A stretch of 64,000 nucleotides of DNA from an uncultured Candidatus Melainabacteria bacterium (GCA_934726055.1 CAKVCZ010000004.1:62001-126000); one strand, 5' to 3'; counted from the stretch's first letter, positions 56,034-64,000 are shown. Notes: generated by a model from the letters alone, not told the origin. Numbers and translations: made by a program.

Positions 56034-57047
56034 TTAAAACGGTAGTATTTTCATTTTTAGTGCATTGAATAAGCAAACATAAGTTCCTGATTCTGTTTTC
56101 CAAAAACGAATTATGTATAGTAATAAAATTCTTAAGAAGATTTCTAAACGCATTTTTGTGCCAAATTTTAATAATAATTCTGAAATGTAGTGCCTTTTGT
56201 CTGCTTTTAAATACCCAAGTAAAAATAAGTGTCCAACAAACTTATTCATACTTCCATATCCAACTTTTTCTGATAATGGTATAATTTCTATGCAATGGTT
56301 TATTAGTTGTTTATCTTTTAAAAGACTAATTATATTTGACCAACCTAATATCCAAGAAGTATCTTTTCTTCTTTCGAGAATATTTTTTTCATCTTGACCT
56401 CTAATCAAGCTAACTTCCTCTGTTGTAATTGTGTCAACAAATATTCCGTTTATCATAACTTGGTTTTTTAAAACTACGATTTTTCCTTGTTTGTTTATGC
56501 ATTCTGCAACAGGACATATCTGTTGAAACATTGTATAAATAGCATCATACATATTCATAAGGACATTGTTTGTTACTAATTTGGACTTATATATTCCGGC
56601 TGGTACAAAAGTTAGTTGATATAATTGATAAGCTTTATCTTCAAATTGTTCCGGATTTTTAAAAACATAGTTTGATAAACAAATTATATCTGTTCCTTTC
56701 TCAATTTGTTCTTCAACTTCTGCCCAATGTGAAAAATCGAAATAGTCATCATCGCAAAGTACCCAAAAATATTCTTTGCCACATGATGCTCCCATTTCAA
56801 AAGCTCTGCAAATATTCGGATTCCCTCCGATATTAACCGGATGTTTTATATGCGTAATATTTTGATGATTTTGTCTATATTCTTCTATAAGTTCACTTGT
56901 TCCGTCTGTTGAAGCGTTATCAAGAATTACGATATCAAAATCTTTTATTGGAGAATTATTATCAAAAATAAAATCTAATGTTCTTTTGAATTTTTCTTTT
57001 CGATTATACGTAATTAGGTATATTTGTAATTTATCTTTTATACTCAT
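56034..57047 (-). CDS. GT2-family glycosyltransferase D
   Basis: 337 residues: LQIYLITYNRKEKFKRTLD, FDIVILDNASTDGTSELIEE, HPVNIGGNPNICRAFE and the metal site VLCDDDYFDF. AAGGGA precedes the ATG. It is the first gene of the minus-strand glycosyltransferase run (57047 to 54081) and is divergent from the PocR-GAF gene, with a perfect 20-base inverted repeat between them. Confidence 0.85.
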   Translation of the reverse strand: MSIKDKLQIYLITYNRKEKFKRTLDFIFDNNSPIKDFDIVILDNASTDGTSELIEEYRQNHQNITHIKHPVNIGGNPNICRAFEMGASCGKEYFWVLCDDDYFDFSHWAEVEEQIEKGTDIICLSNYVFKNPEQFEDKAYQLYQLTFVPAGIYKSKLVTNNVLMNMYDAIYTMFQQICPVAECINKQGKIVVLKNQVMINGIFVDTITTEEVSLIRGQDEKNILERRKDTSWILGWSNIISLLKDKQLINHCIEIIPLSEKVGYGSMNKFVGHLFLLGYLKADKRHYISELLLKFGTKMRLEIFLRILLLYIIRFWKTESGTYVCLFNALKMKILPF

Positions 57048-57095
57048 AAATGTCCCTTATGTGTTGTTATTATTATTTTAACACAATAAAAATAG

Positions 57096-57147
57096 CATGG
57101 TAAATATTATTTCAATTAAACTATGAGTTGAAATAATATTTACCATG
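57096..57147. repeat. Perfect 20-bp inverted repeat over the PocR-GAF promoter
   Basis: The arm CATGGTAAATATTATTTCAA at 57096-57115 is exactly the inverse complement of 57128-57147; the loop is 12 bases. The right arm includes the -35 hexamer TTGAAA of the PocR-GAF promoter and most of its spacer, and the left arm lies in the likely promoter region of the divergent glycosyltransferase gene. It is not followed by a T tract on the plus strand, so an operator or cruciform is more likely than a terminator. Confidence 0.8.
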
Positions 57148-57156
57148 TGTTATAAT
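57128..57156 (+). promoter_or_regulatory. Promoter of the PocR-GAF gene
   Basis: TTGAAA, 17 bases, TATAAT. Confidence 0.78.
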
Positions 57157-57239
57157 GACTTATAGTGCGAAATTATTTTAATTTCTAAAATAAATAAGTG
57201 CCCTATGGTCATACAATTTCCGGAAAGGTACCCTCTTGT

Positions 57240-58304
57240 ATGTTAAAATATGATTTTTTAAGGTTTATGTACTCAGATGAAGTTCAGGAGGTTTTTAATA
57301 ATTTTAGAGATTTAACAGGTTTAACTATTGCGTTTGCCCGTCAGGATTACTTGCAGGATGCAGATGATTATTCTTGCTCATTTTGTAGAGATTGCGTAAA
57401 AGCTTCAAAAGAAGGTAGAGCAAGATGTAATAAGGATTTTAGAACGTATTTAACATCAGTTTCATCAAAAGTATGTGAAGGTGATTATGAAGCGTATGAG
57501 TTCAATTGTCATGCCGGTTTAGTTGATGTAGTTGCACCTTTAAGAATGGGCAAAGATGTTGTTTCGTTTATTTGTGCAGGTCAATATCAAACGCAAAATC
57601 CGAATGTAAATGAGGCTGAAAAGTACGCACAGGAGTTAGAAATAGATCCAAAAGAATATGTTGATGCAATAAAAAAAGTAAGAGTTTTGCTTCCGGAAGA
57701 GAGAGATGCTTTTAGAAAAATGATTACAAGTATTGCAAAGTTTCTTTCAACTGTTTTGGTTTCTCATTATGATTTAAATAAGCAAATTAGGTCTTATAAC
57801 GTTTCAAAATTTATTATGGAATCTTTGTATCAGGCAATGTCTTTAGACGAAGTGTTTCCTGTTATATGTGAAGAAGTAAAACATTTATATGGGTTAATGT
57901 CAGTAAAAATAGTATCTTATGATATGATGATTGATTCTTTGTCTTTGTGGTACAGTAAAGGCGAGGAAAAGGTTGCAATTGATTTGGAACTTTTAGGTAA
58001 GTTAAAACAATTTTGGATAAGTAAGATAGATGAAATTGATGATGATGGAGCTTTTGAAGCAAAATTATATGATTTTAATGACGAAAAACTTCCGGACTTT
58101 GTATGTGAGTTTTATAAAAAGCAAAAAATTGAGTCAGTTCATATTGTAAAAATAAATAAATCTCGTAAAATTAATACATTTATGGCTCTGTATAACAAAT
58201 CGAACTCAAAGTTAAAATCTGATGATTTAAGGTTCTTACATAATCTTGCAAAAGGTATGTATTTGTCTATTGAAAATAATATAGCGTTCAAAAAGATTTT
58301 ATAA
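57240..58304 (+). CDS. PocR-GAF sensor protein without an output domain
   Basis: 354 residues. The N-terminal ~165 form a PocR ligand-binding domain: SCSFCRDCVKASKEGRARCN, FNCHAGLVDVVAPL and FICAGQYQTQNPN with the conserved Cys/His set. The rest resembles a GAF domain (residues ~190-350). No DNA-binding, kinase or GGDEF domain follows, so it must signal through a partner. The ATG at 57240 follows AAAGGT; a GTG at 57198 is an alternative. PocR domains bind small hydrocarbon-type ligands in known cases. Confidence 0.75.
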   Translation: MLKYDFLRFMYSDEVQEVFNNFRDLTGLTIAFARQDYLQDADDYSCSFCRDCVKASKEGRARCNKDFRTYLTSVSSKVCEGDYEAYEFNCHAGLVDVVAPLRMGKDVVSFICAGQYQTQNPNVNEAEKYAQELEIDPKEYVDAIKKVRVLLPEERDAFRKMITSIAKFLSTVLVSHYDLNKQIRSYNVSKFIMESLYQAMSLDEVFPVICEEVKHLYGLMSVKIVSYDMMIDSLSLWYSKGEEKVAIDLELLGKLKQFWISKIDEIDDDGAFEAKLYDFNDEKLPDFVCEFYKKQKIESVHIVKINKSRKINTFMALYNKSNSKLKSDDLRFLHNLAKGMYLSIENNIAFKKIL

Positions 58305-58324
58305 AGTCATAAAAAATTCTCTAA

Positions 58325-59068
58325 CTAATCCTTCTTTGCATAAAAAGTATAGACTTTATGTCGAGTAATTTTTGCGTGTCCGCCTCTAATCGGCATTGCT
58401 AATACGCCTATAAAAAATACACAACCTATTATCAAAACTGTTGGTAATACCCAAATTGTTCTATTTGCGCCATCTTTTGAAATATCTCCATAAAGTGGAA
58501 TATTATCAATTTTGAAATTATCAACATGAAGATATGCAGGTCTTCCCATTGCAGCGTTTTTTGAAATTGTTTCAATTCTTCCCGTTACGGTTGTGTTTAT
58601 GGGGTAGAGTTTTTTATTTATTATAACATCTTGAGTTGTTTCAAATTCAAGGAAATCACCTTCTTGGAGCTTACTTCTTGTTGTATAGTATTTTTTTATG
58701 CGAACTGGTACAGCTTGCATTCCATCCTTATCGAGAAGAAATACAACTTTTCTTATTGGTTTTCCATCCTTTAGTTCAGGAATCATCTCGTTAAGTTCTA
58801 TAATTTTGTTATTTTGGTAATTTTTATTTGTATTCTTTTCAGCAAATGAATCTTCTACAAGTTTTGGTGTAACTTTATTTACTTGTAAATTTTTATCAAG
58901 AGTTTGCTCAACAAAACTATCAGTAATTTCATTTTGTTTTACTGCTTTTATTTTTAAATTTTTGCTTAATGTTTTTTCAACAAAGACATCGGTAATTTCA
59001 GCAAATGCCGGAATACCAAGCATATTTATAAAACTTAAGCATAATAATATTGATAGAAATTTTTTCAT
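58325..59068 (-). CDS. Exported protein with three tandem ~23-residue repeats and a C-terminal membrane segment
   Basis: 247 residues. A signal peptide (cleavage probably after AFA, residue 23) is followed by three repeats at residues 25-47, 48-70 and 71-94, each of the form (I/V)(T/E)D(V/S)F(V/A)E-x3-(S/D/N)KN. A beta-rich domain (about 95-200) and a single hydrophobic helix (about 205-226) follow. No family is recognised. It lies 7 bases after the M48-like protease gene on the same strand, so the two may act together at the envelope. Confidence 0.68.
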   Translation of the reverse strand: MKKFLSILLCLSFINMLGIPAFAEITDVFVEKTLSKNLKIKAVKQNEITDSFVEQTLDKNLQVNKVTPKLVEDSFAEKNTNKNYQNNKIIELNEMIPELKDGKPIRKVVFLLDKDGMQAVPVRIKKYYTTRSKLQEGDFLEFETTQDVIINKKLYPINTTVTGRIETISKNAAMGRPAYLHVDNFKIDNIPLYGDISKDGANRTIWVLPTVLIIGCVFFIGVLAMPIRGGHAKITRHKVYTFYAKKD

Positions 59069-59075
59069 TGTTCCT

Positions 59076-59774
59076 CTATAAATAGTGTACAGGTGCTTTT
59101 GATTTTTGTTCTATTTTCTTTTGGAACTTTGCTCGATTTTCTTTTGAGTTTAACAAGAAGTTTTGATAATATAGATTGTTTTTGTATTCATTATTAGCAA
59201 GAAATTCAGGATATTTTTTGTAGATATATTCATATACTTCCATCATTCTTCTGCTAGTTAATGGATGAGTAGAATGCCAGTCAAATCTGTATTGAGGTAG
59301 CGTTTTATTCATCATAACAATCATTGCAACAGGGTTGTATCCTGCATTTACCATAAAATCAACAGCTCTTTTATCAGCTTTATATTCACTTTTTTTTGAA
59401 CCCAACAGCCAAGAATTATTAAAGAATGAGAAATATCCTCTTAATGGTCCGTTATATCCATCAATACCATGGGAAATTTCATGAGAAAGTACTGCTGCAA
59501 TTTCATCATCAGATTTTAAGCGGTCATACAAGCCTCTGTATAAGACTATTTCCCTATTACTATACGCGGTATAAGCATTTTTTGTTTTTGAAGAATCATA
59601 GTTAAATGTCATTCTTCTTTCAATACCATTTGAATTTAGTATTTTAAATCCTATGCTATCAATTTTGTTTTGAGCTTTGTTGATTGTGTCAGCATTTACT
59701 ACTTCATTGCATCCTGCAAATGCTGATAAATTAAACATAAGTAAAGCTGATATTAATAAACTTAATTTTTTCAT
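59076..59774 (-). CDS. M48-like exported zinc metalloprotease
   Basis: 232 residues with a signal peptide (LLMFNLSAFAGC; FAGC is a marginal lipobox). The peptidase core has SHEISH at residues 97-102, SEYKADKRAVDFM with the third ligand Glu130, and the M48-type HPLTSRRM. The family degrades misfolded envelope proteins (LoiP/BepA/HtpX relatives). AGGAAGGA precedes the ATG, and a promoter lies at 59815-59843. It heads a two-gene unit. Confidence 0.85.
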   Translation of the reverse strand: MKKLSLLISALLMFNLSAFAGCNEVVNADTINKAQNKIDSIGFKILNSNGIERRMTFNYDSSKTKNAYTAYSNREIVLYRGLYDRLKSDDEIAAVLSHEISHGIDGYNGPLRGYFSFFNNSWLLGSKKSEYKADKRAVDFMVNAGYNPVAMIVMMNKTLPQYRFDWHSTHPLTSRRMMEVYEYIYKKYPEFLANNEYKNNLYYQNFLLNSKENRAKFQKKIEQKSKAPVHYL

Positions 59775-59814
59775 ATATTGTCCTTCCTAAAATACTAAAT
59801 CAAAATCTATTTAG

Positions 59815-59843
59815 ATTATATGAAGATTGTCTTAATATAGCAA
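59815..59843 (-). promoter_or_regulatory. Promoter of the M48-like protease gene
   Basis: On the minus strand TTGCTA, 17 bases, TATAAT. Confidence 0.72.
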
Positions 59844-59861
59844 GTATTTATTAATATTTAT

Positions 59862-61175
59862 TTATTTGTTTTTCGTTCTAAGAACAGAGCAAAGTAGCCC
59901 AAAAGACATTAGTAGAGGATAAAACATTCCCTTTAGTATAGTAAAAGGAGTTGCTCCGATTGATATTGCAAGGCTGCTTGCAATAAGAATTTGTGCTCCA
60001 TAAGGAATCATTCCTTGAACGACACATGAAGTTGTATCAAGTAAGCTTGCTGTTCTGATAGGATTTACATTATATTTTTCTGACAATTCTTTTGCAATAG
60101 AACCTGACGTAATTATGGCAACCGTATTGTTTGCTGTAAATAAATTAATTATTCCAACAAGAAAACATATACCAATTTCGCAAGTTTTTTTGTTTTTTAT
60201 CCATCTTCCTGTTTCTTTGATGATGTAGGTTATTCCGCCGTTGTATCTTACTAACAAAAGGAGTCCGCCTGCAAGCATTGCAACAATTAAAGTATTTGCC
60301 ATACTCGTTGTACCATCACCAATGTAGCCAAAAGCATCGAAAATGTTAAACATTCCATAAGAAATGCCTATTAATGTATTAAGAATAGTGCCAAAAAGGA
60401 GTAAAAACATTACGTTTATTCCGGAAATACCTAATACAAGTAATAAAATATACGGTATGATTTTTATATAATTATCAAAAGAAAGAGCCGTATTTGTTAT
60501 ATTTGGATTAGTACTGGAAAAGATAGGTAAGGTATATAGCAAAATGCACAAAATTGCAGGAATTGTTATAATTCGTAAATTGTAAAGCATTTCGTGTCGC
60601 ATTTCAACATTTTGTGTTCTGCTTGCAGCAATTTTTGTGTCGGAAATCAAAGACATGTTATCGCCAAACATTGCACCACCAACAGTAGCTCCTAGAACAA
60701 AAGAAGGATTTAAGCCGACTGCCTGCGATATAGAAACAGCAATTGGAACAATTGCTGCTATTGTTCCGCATGATGTACCGATAGATAAAGAAATCAGTGC
60801 GGAGATAATGAATAGTCCTAATACCATAAATTGAGCTGGGATAAAGTGCTGTGCAATTGCAACCATTGCTTCAACTCCACCTACTGCTTTTGCACTGGCT
60901 GTAAATGCTCCTGCAAGAATAAAGATTAAGCACATAATCATTATATCTTTATTGCCCATTCCGAGTGCAAACAGTTCAATTTTTTTGCTTAATTTTTCTT
61001 TGTGGTTAAGTATTAGAGCAGTAGCGGATGATATTATAAACGCTACTGTCATTGGTACACGTGAAAAATCTCTTGTCCATAGAGAAAACCCAAAGTAAAA
61101 TATTACAAATACAATAAATGGTATTATCGCCTTGAAACTGCATTCTCTCCATTGTTGAGTTTCTTTATTATCCAT
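59862..61175 (-). CDS. NhaC-type Na+/H+ antiporter family protein
   Basis: 437-residue polytopic membrane protein with about eleven hydrophobic segments and the family motifs SIGTSCGTIAAIVPI, GGAMFGDNMSLISDT, ANNTVAIITSG and SCVVQGMIPYGAQ. It exchanges protons for sodium or a related substrate. The ATG at 61175 follows GGAGGAAA and overlaps the SGNH hydrolase stop by 8 bases; the longer frame start at 61217 lies inside that gene. Confidence 0.87.
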   Translation of the reverse strand: MDNKETQQWRECSFKAIIPFIVFVIFYFGFSLWTRDFSRVPMTVAFIISSATALILNHKEKLSKKIELFALGMGNKDIMIMCLIFILAGAFTASAKAVGGVEAMVAIAQHFIPAQFMVLGLFIISALISLSIGTSCGTIAAIVPIAVSISQAVGLNPSFVLGATVGGAMFGDNMSLISDTKIAASRTQNVEMRHEMLYNLRIITIPAILCILLYTLPIFSSTNPNITNTALSFDNYIKIIPYILLLVLGISGINVMFLLLFGTILNTLIGISYGMFNIFDAFGYIGDGTTSMANTLIVAMLAGGLLLLVRYNGGITYIIKETGRWIKNKKTCEIGICFLVGIINLFTANNTVAIITSGSIAKELSEKYNVNPIRTASLLDTTSCVVQGMIPYGAQILIASSLAISIGATPFTILKGMFYPLLMSFGLLCSVLRTKNK

Positions 61176-61791
61176 TGTAAATTTCCTCCAGAATGTATTT
61201 TGATATTTCTGTTGCAATTGTTTTGTGTGTTTTTATATCATAGTGCAGTCCATCAATTTCTGATGGTTCTGCAAATTTATTTATATCAAATATTTTGCAA
61301 TTAAAGATTTGAGCCAATTTTTTGTATGTTTTCCCAACTTTTTTAGACTTCCCAATACTTGTTTCATCAAATTGATTTCTAAAATGACTTTTTAGTATAT
61401 CTTCATATAATACCACAGGAGGAATAAGAATTAAATTATTACTTTTTTCTTTTGCTATTAATATTAAATTTTCCAAACCTCTTTCTATTGTTTTAAAATT
61501 TACATCATATTTGAATTGTAAGTCGTTTGTACCGATAGATAAAATAATTATATCAATGTTTTGAAATTTTGATAAAATTTTGGGAAAATGTCTTTGTGCA
61601 GAATATAAAAATCCATCAGGGTTTTTCACAAAGCCCGTTCTGTTATTTAAGCCTTCTTCAATGATTTCATATTCATTTGCAAGGGTATTTTTTAATATAC
61701 CAGTCCATCTTGAATTTTCATCATATCTTGTTCCATCAAGTGGGTTGAATCCGTATATATTTGAATCTCCATAGCATAGTATTTTTTTCAT
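61168..61791 (-). CDS. SGNH/GDSL-family hydrolase
   Basis: 207 residues. Block I CYGDSNIYGF holds the nucleophilic Ser, RTGFVKNPDG block II, SIGTNDLQFKY block III with the oxyanion Asn, and DGLHYD block V with the Asp/His pair. The family includes arylesterases and carbohydrate acetyl esterases. No signal peptide is present, so it is cytoplasmic. The ATG at 61791 follows GGAAGA; an upstream ATG at 61803 lacks one. Confidence 0.85.
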   Translation of the reverse strand: MKKILCYGDSNIYGFNPLDGTRYDENSRWTGILKNTLANEYEIIEEGLNNRTGFVKNPDGFLYSAQRHFPKILSKFQNIDIIILSIGTNDLQFKYDVNFKTIERGLENLILIAKEKSNNLILIPPVVLYEDILKSHFRNQFDETSIGKSKKVGKTYKKLAQIFNCKIFDINKFAEPSEIDGLHYDIKTHKTIATEISKYILEEIYNG

Positions 61792-61807
61792 TTTTTCTTC
61801 CATTTTT

Positions 61808-62470
61808 TTATTTTGTCGCTAAATTGTAGCTTTCATCGATTCTGTTACAAATATCTTCCATTTTTGTTGTGTTGTCAAGAATTATTGATATCCAGTGTTT
61901 TTTATTCATGTGGTATCCTGGATATATGTTTTTTTGTTTTATTAATTCAGGTAATTCTTCTGTTTTTGCCCTTAAATCAATTACTTCAACTTTTTCTTGA
62001 GAATCAATCCCCAGCTTTTCTTTTTTTACTGTAAGAATTGCAAGATACCATTTCTGATTGTCTTTTCTTCTGGTAACTGCATTATCGGGGAATTTTTCCC
62101 ACAGATATTCAACGTCATCGTTATATTTGTTTTTTATGTATTTTATGACATCAATTGTTTGTGGAAATTTAAAAATTTGTTTATCAAAACATTTTTTAGC
62201 TATGTCTTCAAGAATATTTGTATATTCTTCTCGAATTTTTCCGACAAAGCTGCCTTCAGCATCTGTCAAGTGTAGAGTATATATTTCATTTGTATCGGTT
62301 TCTATTACTTGAGTTTTTATGTTTTTATTTGTATCAATTTCAACTTTTAATATAAATTCTCCATCAAGAAGCTCACAAGAATATGTATAGGTACCTTCTT
62401 TATACATAAATCCGTATTCTAAGAGATTTTTGGGATTAATTGTTGTATTTTTAAATATATTATTTATCAT
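61808..62470 (-). CDS. MmcQ/YjbR-family protein
   Basis: 220 residues. The C-terminal half has the YjbR signatures YLWEKFPDNAVTRRKDNQKW, KVEVIDLRA and YPGYHMNKKHWISI, a CyaY-like fold; the N-terminal half (YTYSCELLDGEFILKVEID) is the extra domain of long members. Molecular function is unknown; proposed roles include DNA binding. The ATG at 62470 stands 7 bases after the stop of the upstream regulator; an upstream GTG is possible. Confidence 0.8.
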   Translation of the reverse strand: MINNIFKNTTINPKNLLEYGFMYKEGTYTYSCELLDGEFILKVEIDTNKNIKTQVIETDTNEIYTLHLTDAEGSFVGKIREEYTNILEDIAKKCFDKQIFKFPQTIDVIKYIKNKYNDDVEYLWEKFPDNAVTRRKDNQKWYLAILTVKKEKLGIDSQEKVEVIDLRAKTEELPELIKQKNIYPGYHMNKKHWISIILDNTTKMEDICNRIDESYNLATK

Positions 62471-62477
62471 TTCCCTA

Positions 62478-62990
62478 TTAATTTCCACATCCGCAGCATT
62501 TGCTGTTGTCAAAGTTTGCTTTATTCGCAATACAATTTGTGCATTTTTCTTGCATTTTTCCGTTATTTACAAAATACTGAAAGCTTTTTATCCATTTTGG
62601 TTCTTTGCAGGAGCAATTTTGCATAAAAGTTAAATATTCAATAAATCTATCTAAAACTTCTTCTGTCATTGAAAATTCAATATTGTTAGCAGATTCTTCA
62701 ACAGACTCTTTTTGCATTAATAAGCATTTTTCTAAAAAGTTACAAATAATGCTGTGTCTTTTTAATTTTTTCGCAATTTTACGTTCGCCTTTTGTTGTTA
62801 TTGTAATTATGCCGTATGGTTCGTAATTCACGTATCCTTTTTGGCTAAGAGTTTTAATTGCTTGCGATGTAGATGCTATTCCTATATCCAATTTTGTGGC
62901 AACATCTTTGACTCTTGCAGCTTTGTTTTTATTCACAATTTCGTAAACTGCATTTAAATATTTTTCTAAACTTTGAGTTAAATCTTTCAT
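62478..62990 (-). CDS. DtxR-like regulator with a cysteine-rich C-terminus
   Basis: 170 residues. The N-terminal winged helix (LEKYLNAVYEI, ATKLDIGIASTSQAI, YGIITITTKGERKA-type wing) and the dimerisation helix RHSIICNFLEKCL match DtxR/MntR proteins. The usual metal ligands are altered: where DtxR has C-x-x-E-H, this protein has N-x-x-E-F (Asn102, Glu105, Phe106). The C-terminal 45 residues contain C-S-C (126-128), C-T-N-C (150-153) and CCGC (165-168). It may bind iron-sulfur or a soft metal. First gene of the run down to NhaC. Confidence 0.72.
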   Translation of the reverse strand: MKDLTQSLEKYLNAVYEIVNKNKAARVKDVATKLDIGIASTSQAIKTLSQKGYVNYEPYGIITITTKGERKIAKKLKRHSIICNFLEKCLLMQKESVEESANNIEFSMTEEVLDRFIEYLTFMQNCSCKEPKWIKSFQYFVNNGKMQEKCTNCIANKANFDNSKCCGCGN

Positions 62991-63032
62991 AAAATATTTA
63001 TATCATAAAAATTTTAATTAATAAAATATATA

Positions 63033-63061
63033 TTGCATTAATATAGTGTTCGTGCTATGTT
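63033..63061 (+). promoter_or_regulatory. Promoter of mnmA
   Basis: TTGCAT, 17 bases, TATGTT, with an extended -10 TGC. Confidence 0.65.
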
Positions 63062-63075
63062 ATGGTATGCCATAA
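63060..63075. promoter_or_regulatory. Palindrome near the mnmA transcription start
   Basis: TTATGG-TATG-CCATAA, a perfect 6-base inverted repeat placed just after the mnmA -10 box and upstream of the divergent DtxR-like regulator gene; a candidate operator for that regulator. Confidence 0.4.
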
Positions 63076-63109
63076 AAAATATGTTAACACATAAAATAAA
63101 GGAGCAAAA

Positions 63110-64000
63110 GTGAAAATACTTGTAGGACTATCAGGGGGTGTAGATTCATCTGTTTGTGCAGCAATGTTAAAAGAACAAGGACATGATGTTATTGGAGTAA
63201 CAATGTCTATTTGGGGAAAAGATGGTGTTTACAAAAAAATTCAAGAAAAAATGAATAGCCAATTTTCAAATAAAAGACATGGTGCATGTTTAGGTCCAAG
63301 TGAAAAAGAAGATATTGAGGTTGCCCAAAGAGTTGCTAAACAAATTGGAATTGATTTTCATGTGTTTGATTGTGCAAAGCAATATGAAGAGATTGTGTTG
63401 AATAATTTTAAAAAAGAGTATCTTTCCGGTCGCACTCCAAATCCTTGTGTTTGGTGTAATGCTCTTATAAAATTTGAATTATTGCCTCATTTGGCAAAAG
63501 AAAATGGTATTAAATTTGATAAATTTGCAACGGGGCATTATGCGAGAGTAGAAGAAATCTCAGAAGGTGATTATATTTTAAAAAAGGGCATAGAACCCAA
63601 AAAAGATCAATCTTATTTTTTGTATAGATTGACTAAAAATCAATTAAAAAATATTATATTACCTCTTGGAGTATATTCAAAAAAACAAATAAGAGAGTAT
63701 GCAAAAAATATGGGATTAGCTGTTGCAGATAAACCTGACAGTCAAGATTTTTACGAAGGTGATTATAACGAATTATTGCAAGTTGATGACAAAATCGGAA
63801 ATATTGTTGATGAAAGTGGTAATATTTTGGGGCAGCATAGAGGTTTTTGGAATTACACTGTAGGACAGAGAAAGGGGCTTGGTGTAAGTTCAAGTGAACC
63901 TCTTTACGTTACTGAGTTAAAAAAGGATTCAAATGAAGTTGTGGTTGGTTTCAAAAATTCAACTATGAAAAATACTTTAATTGCTAATAAATTAAATTGG
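63110..64000 (+). CDS. mnmA: tRNA-specific 2-thiouridylase MnmA, 3'-truncated by the window edge
   Basis: Thiolates U34 of tRNA-Lys/Glu/Gln. The frame begins at a GTG with AAAGGAG upstream and stays open for 297 codons to the window end, out of ~350 usual. SGGVDSSVCAAML is the PP-loop, TPNPCVWCN the catalytic-Cys region, ATGHYARVE and KKDQSYFLYRL are typical, and YTVGQRKGLGV lies near the end. The usual second catalytic Cys (SxxICF) is replaced: the matching segment reads DSQDFYEGDY. The first site is C-x-x-C instead of D-x-x-C, and ACLGPSEKEDIE adds another Cys. It may belong to an iron-sulfur-dependent branch. Confidence 0.93.
   Translation, partial: MKILVGLSGGVDSSVCAAMLKEQGHDVIGVTMSIWGKDGVYKKIQEKMNSQFSNKRHGACLGPSEKEDIEVAQRVAKQIGIDFHVFDCAKQYEEIVLNNFKKEYLSGRTPNPCVWCNALIKFELLPHLAKENGIKFDKFATGHYARVEEISEGDYILKKGIEPKKDQSYFLYRLTKNQLKNIILPLGVYSKKQIREYAKNMGLAVADKPDSQDFYEGDYNELLQVDDKIGNIVDESGNILGQHRGFWNYTVGQRKGLGVSSSEPLYVTELKKDSNEVVVGFKNSTMKNTLIANKLNW

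Noticed and set aside
62058..62312. Plus-strand frames opposite the MmcQ/YjbR gene
   Set aside because: Phe/Ser/Cys-rich shadows of an AT-rich coding gene, with no start signals.

Overview
The window is AT-rich (roughly 30% GC by eye) chromosomal DNA from a fermentative bacterium. The pilin-like proteins carry a KKFIAFTLAET-type prepilin segment. Several proteins of unknown function carry an N-terminal [IV][SA]F[KR]G motif. With adhE and no photosynthesis or respiration genes in view, this suggests a gut cyanobacterial relative (Vampirovibrionia/Melainabacteria, order Gastranaerophilales). That placement is inference. No prophage, insertion sequence or CRISPR array was seen, and no gene-free stretch exceeds 300 bases.

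Region 1 (1-19.2 kb) is mixed housekeeping and lineage-specific genes: the end of trmD, two paralogous pilin-like genes behind a duplicated promoter block, a regulator made of four GntR-type winged helices, a large HELGH metallopeptidase, metK with a structured leader, crcB, a formyltransferase, an endonuclease IV-like protein, an acyl-ACP thioesterase, three FKG-motif proteins, folP, yhhQ, adhE, a lipoprotein and a HEPN/MNT toxin-antitoxin pair.

Region 2 (19.2-32.9 kb) holds a dCMP deaminase and glmU opposite eno, murA-small protein-mfd-prsA, a uridine kinase-like gene, tRNA-Leu(UAG), and an arsenic module (arsR facing acr3-arsP across two identical operators).

Region 3 (32.9-57.1 kb) is a surface-glycan/acyl locus. 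Its core is a tightly overlapping 15-gene minus-strand operon (45458 down to 32910): two KASIII-type synthases, two acyl carrier proteins, two SDR reductases, a FabZ-like dehydratase, a NeuD-like acyltransferase, a split transketolase, a metallo-beta-lactamase-fold hydrolase, an AMP-forming ligase, LuxE- and LuxC-family proteins and a lactate-dehydrogenase-fold enzyme. No luciferase is present, so this is not a bioluminescence operon. My reading is that it builds a short reduced acyl or ketol group, probably used to decorate an amino sugar. Beside it lie two DegT aminotransferases, an FdtA-type sugar ketoisomerase, an ATP-grasp ligase, a HAD phosphatase, further acyltransferases and at least five glycosyltransferases.

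Region 4 (57.1-64 kb) has a PocR-GAF sensor with a perfect 20-bp inverted repeat over its promoter, a three-repeat exported protein, an M48-like protease, a five-gene run (DtxR-like regulator, MmcQ/YjbR, SGNH hydrolase, NhaC antiporter) and the start of mnmA, which runs off the end.
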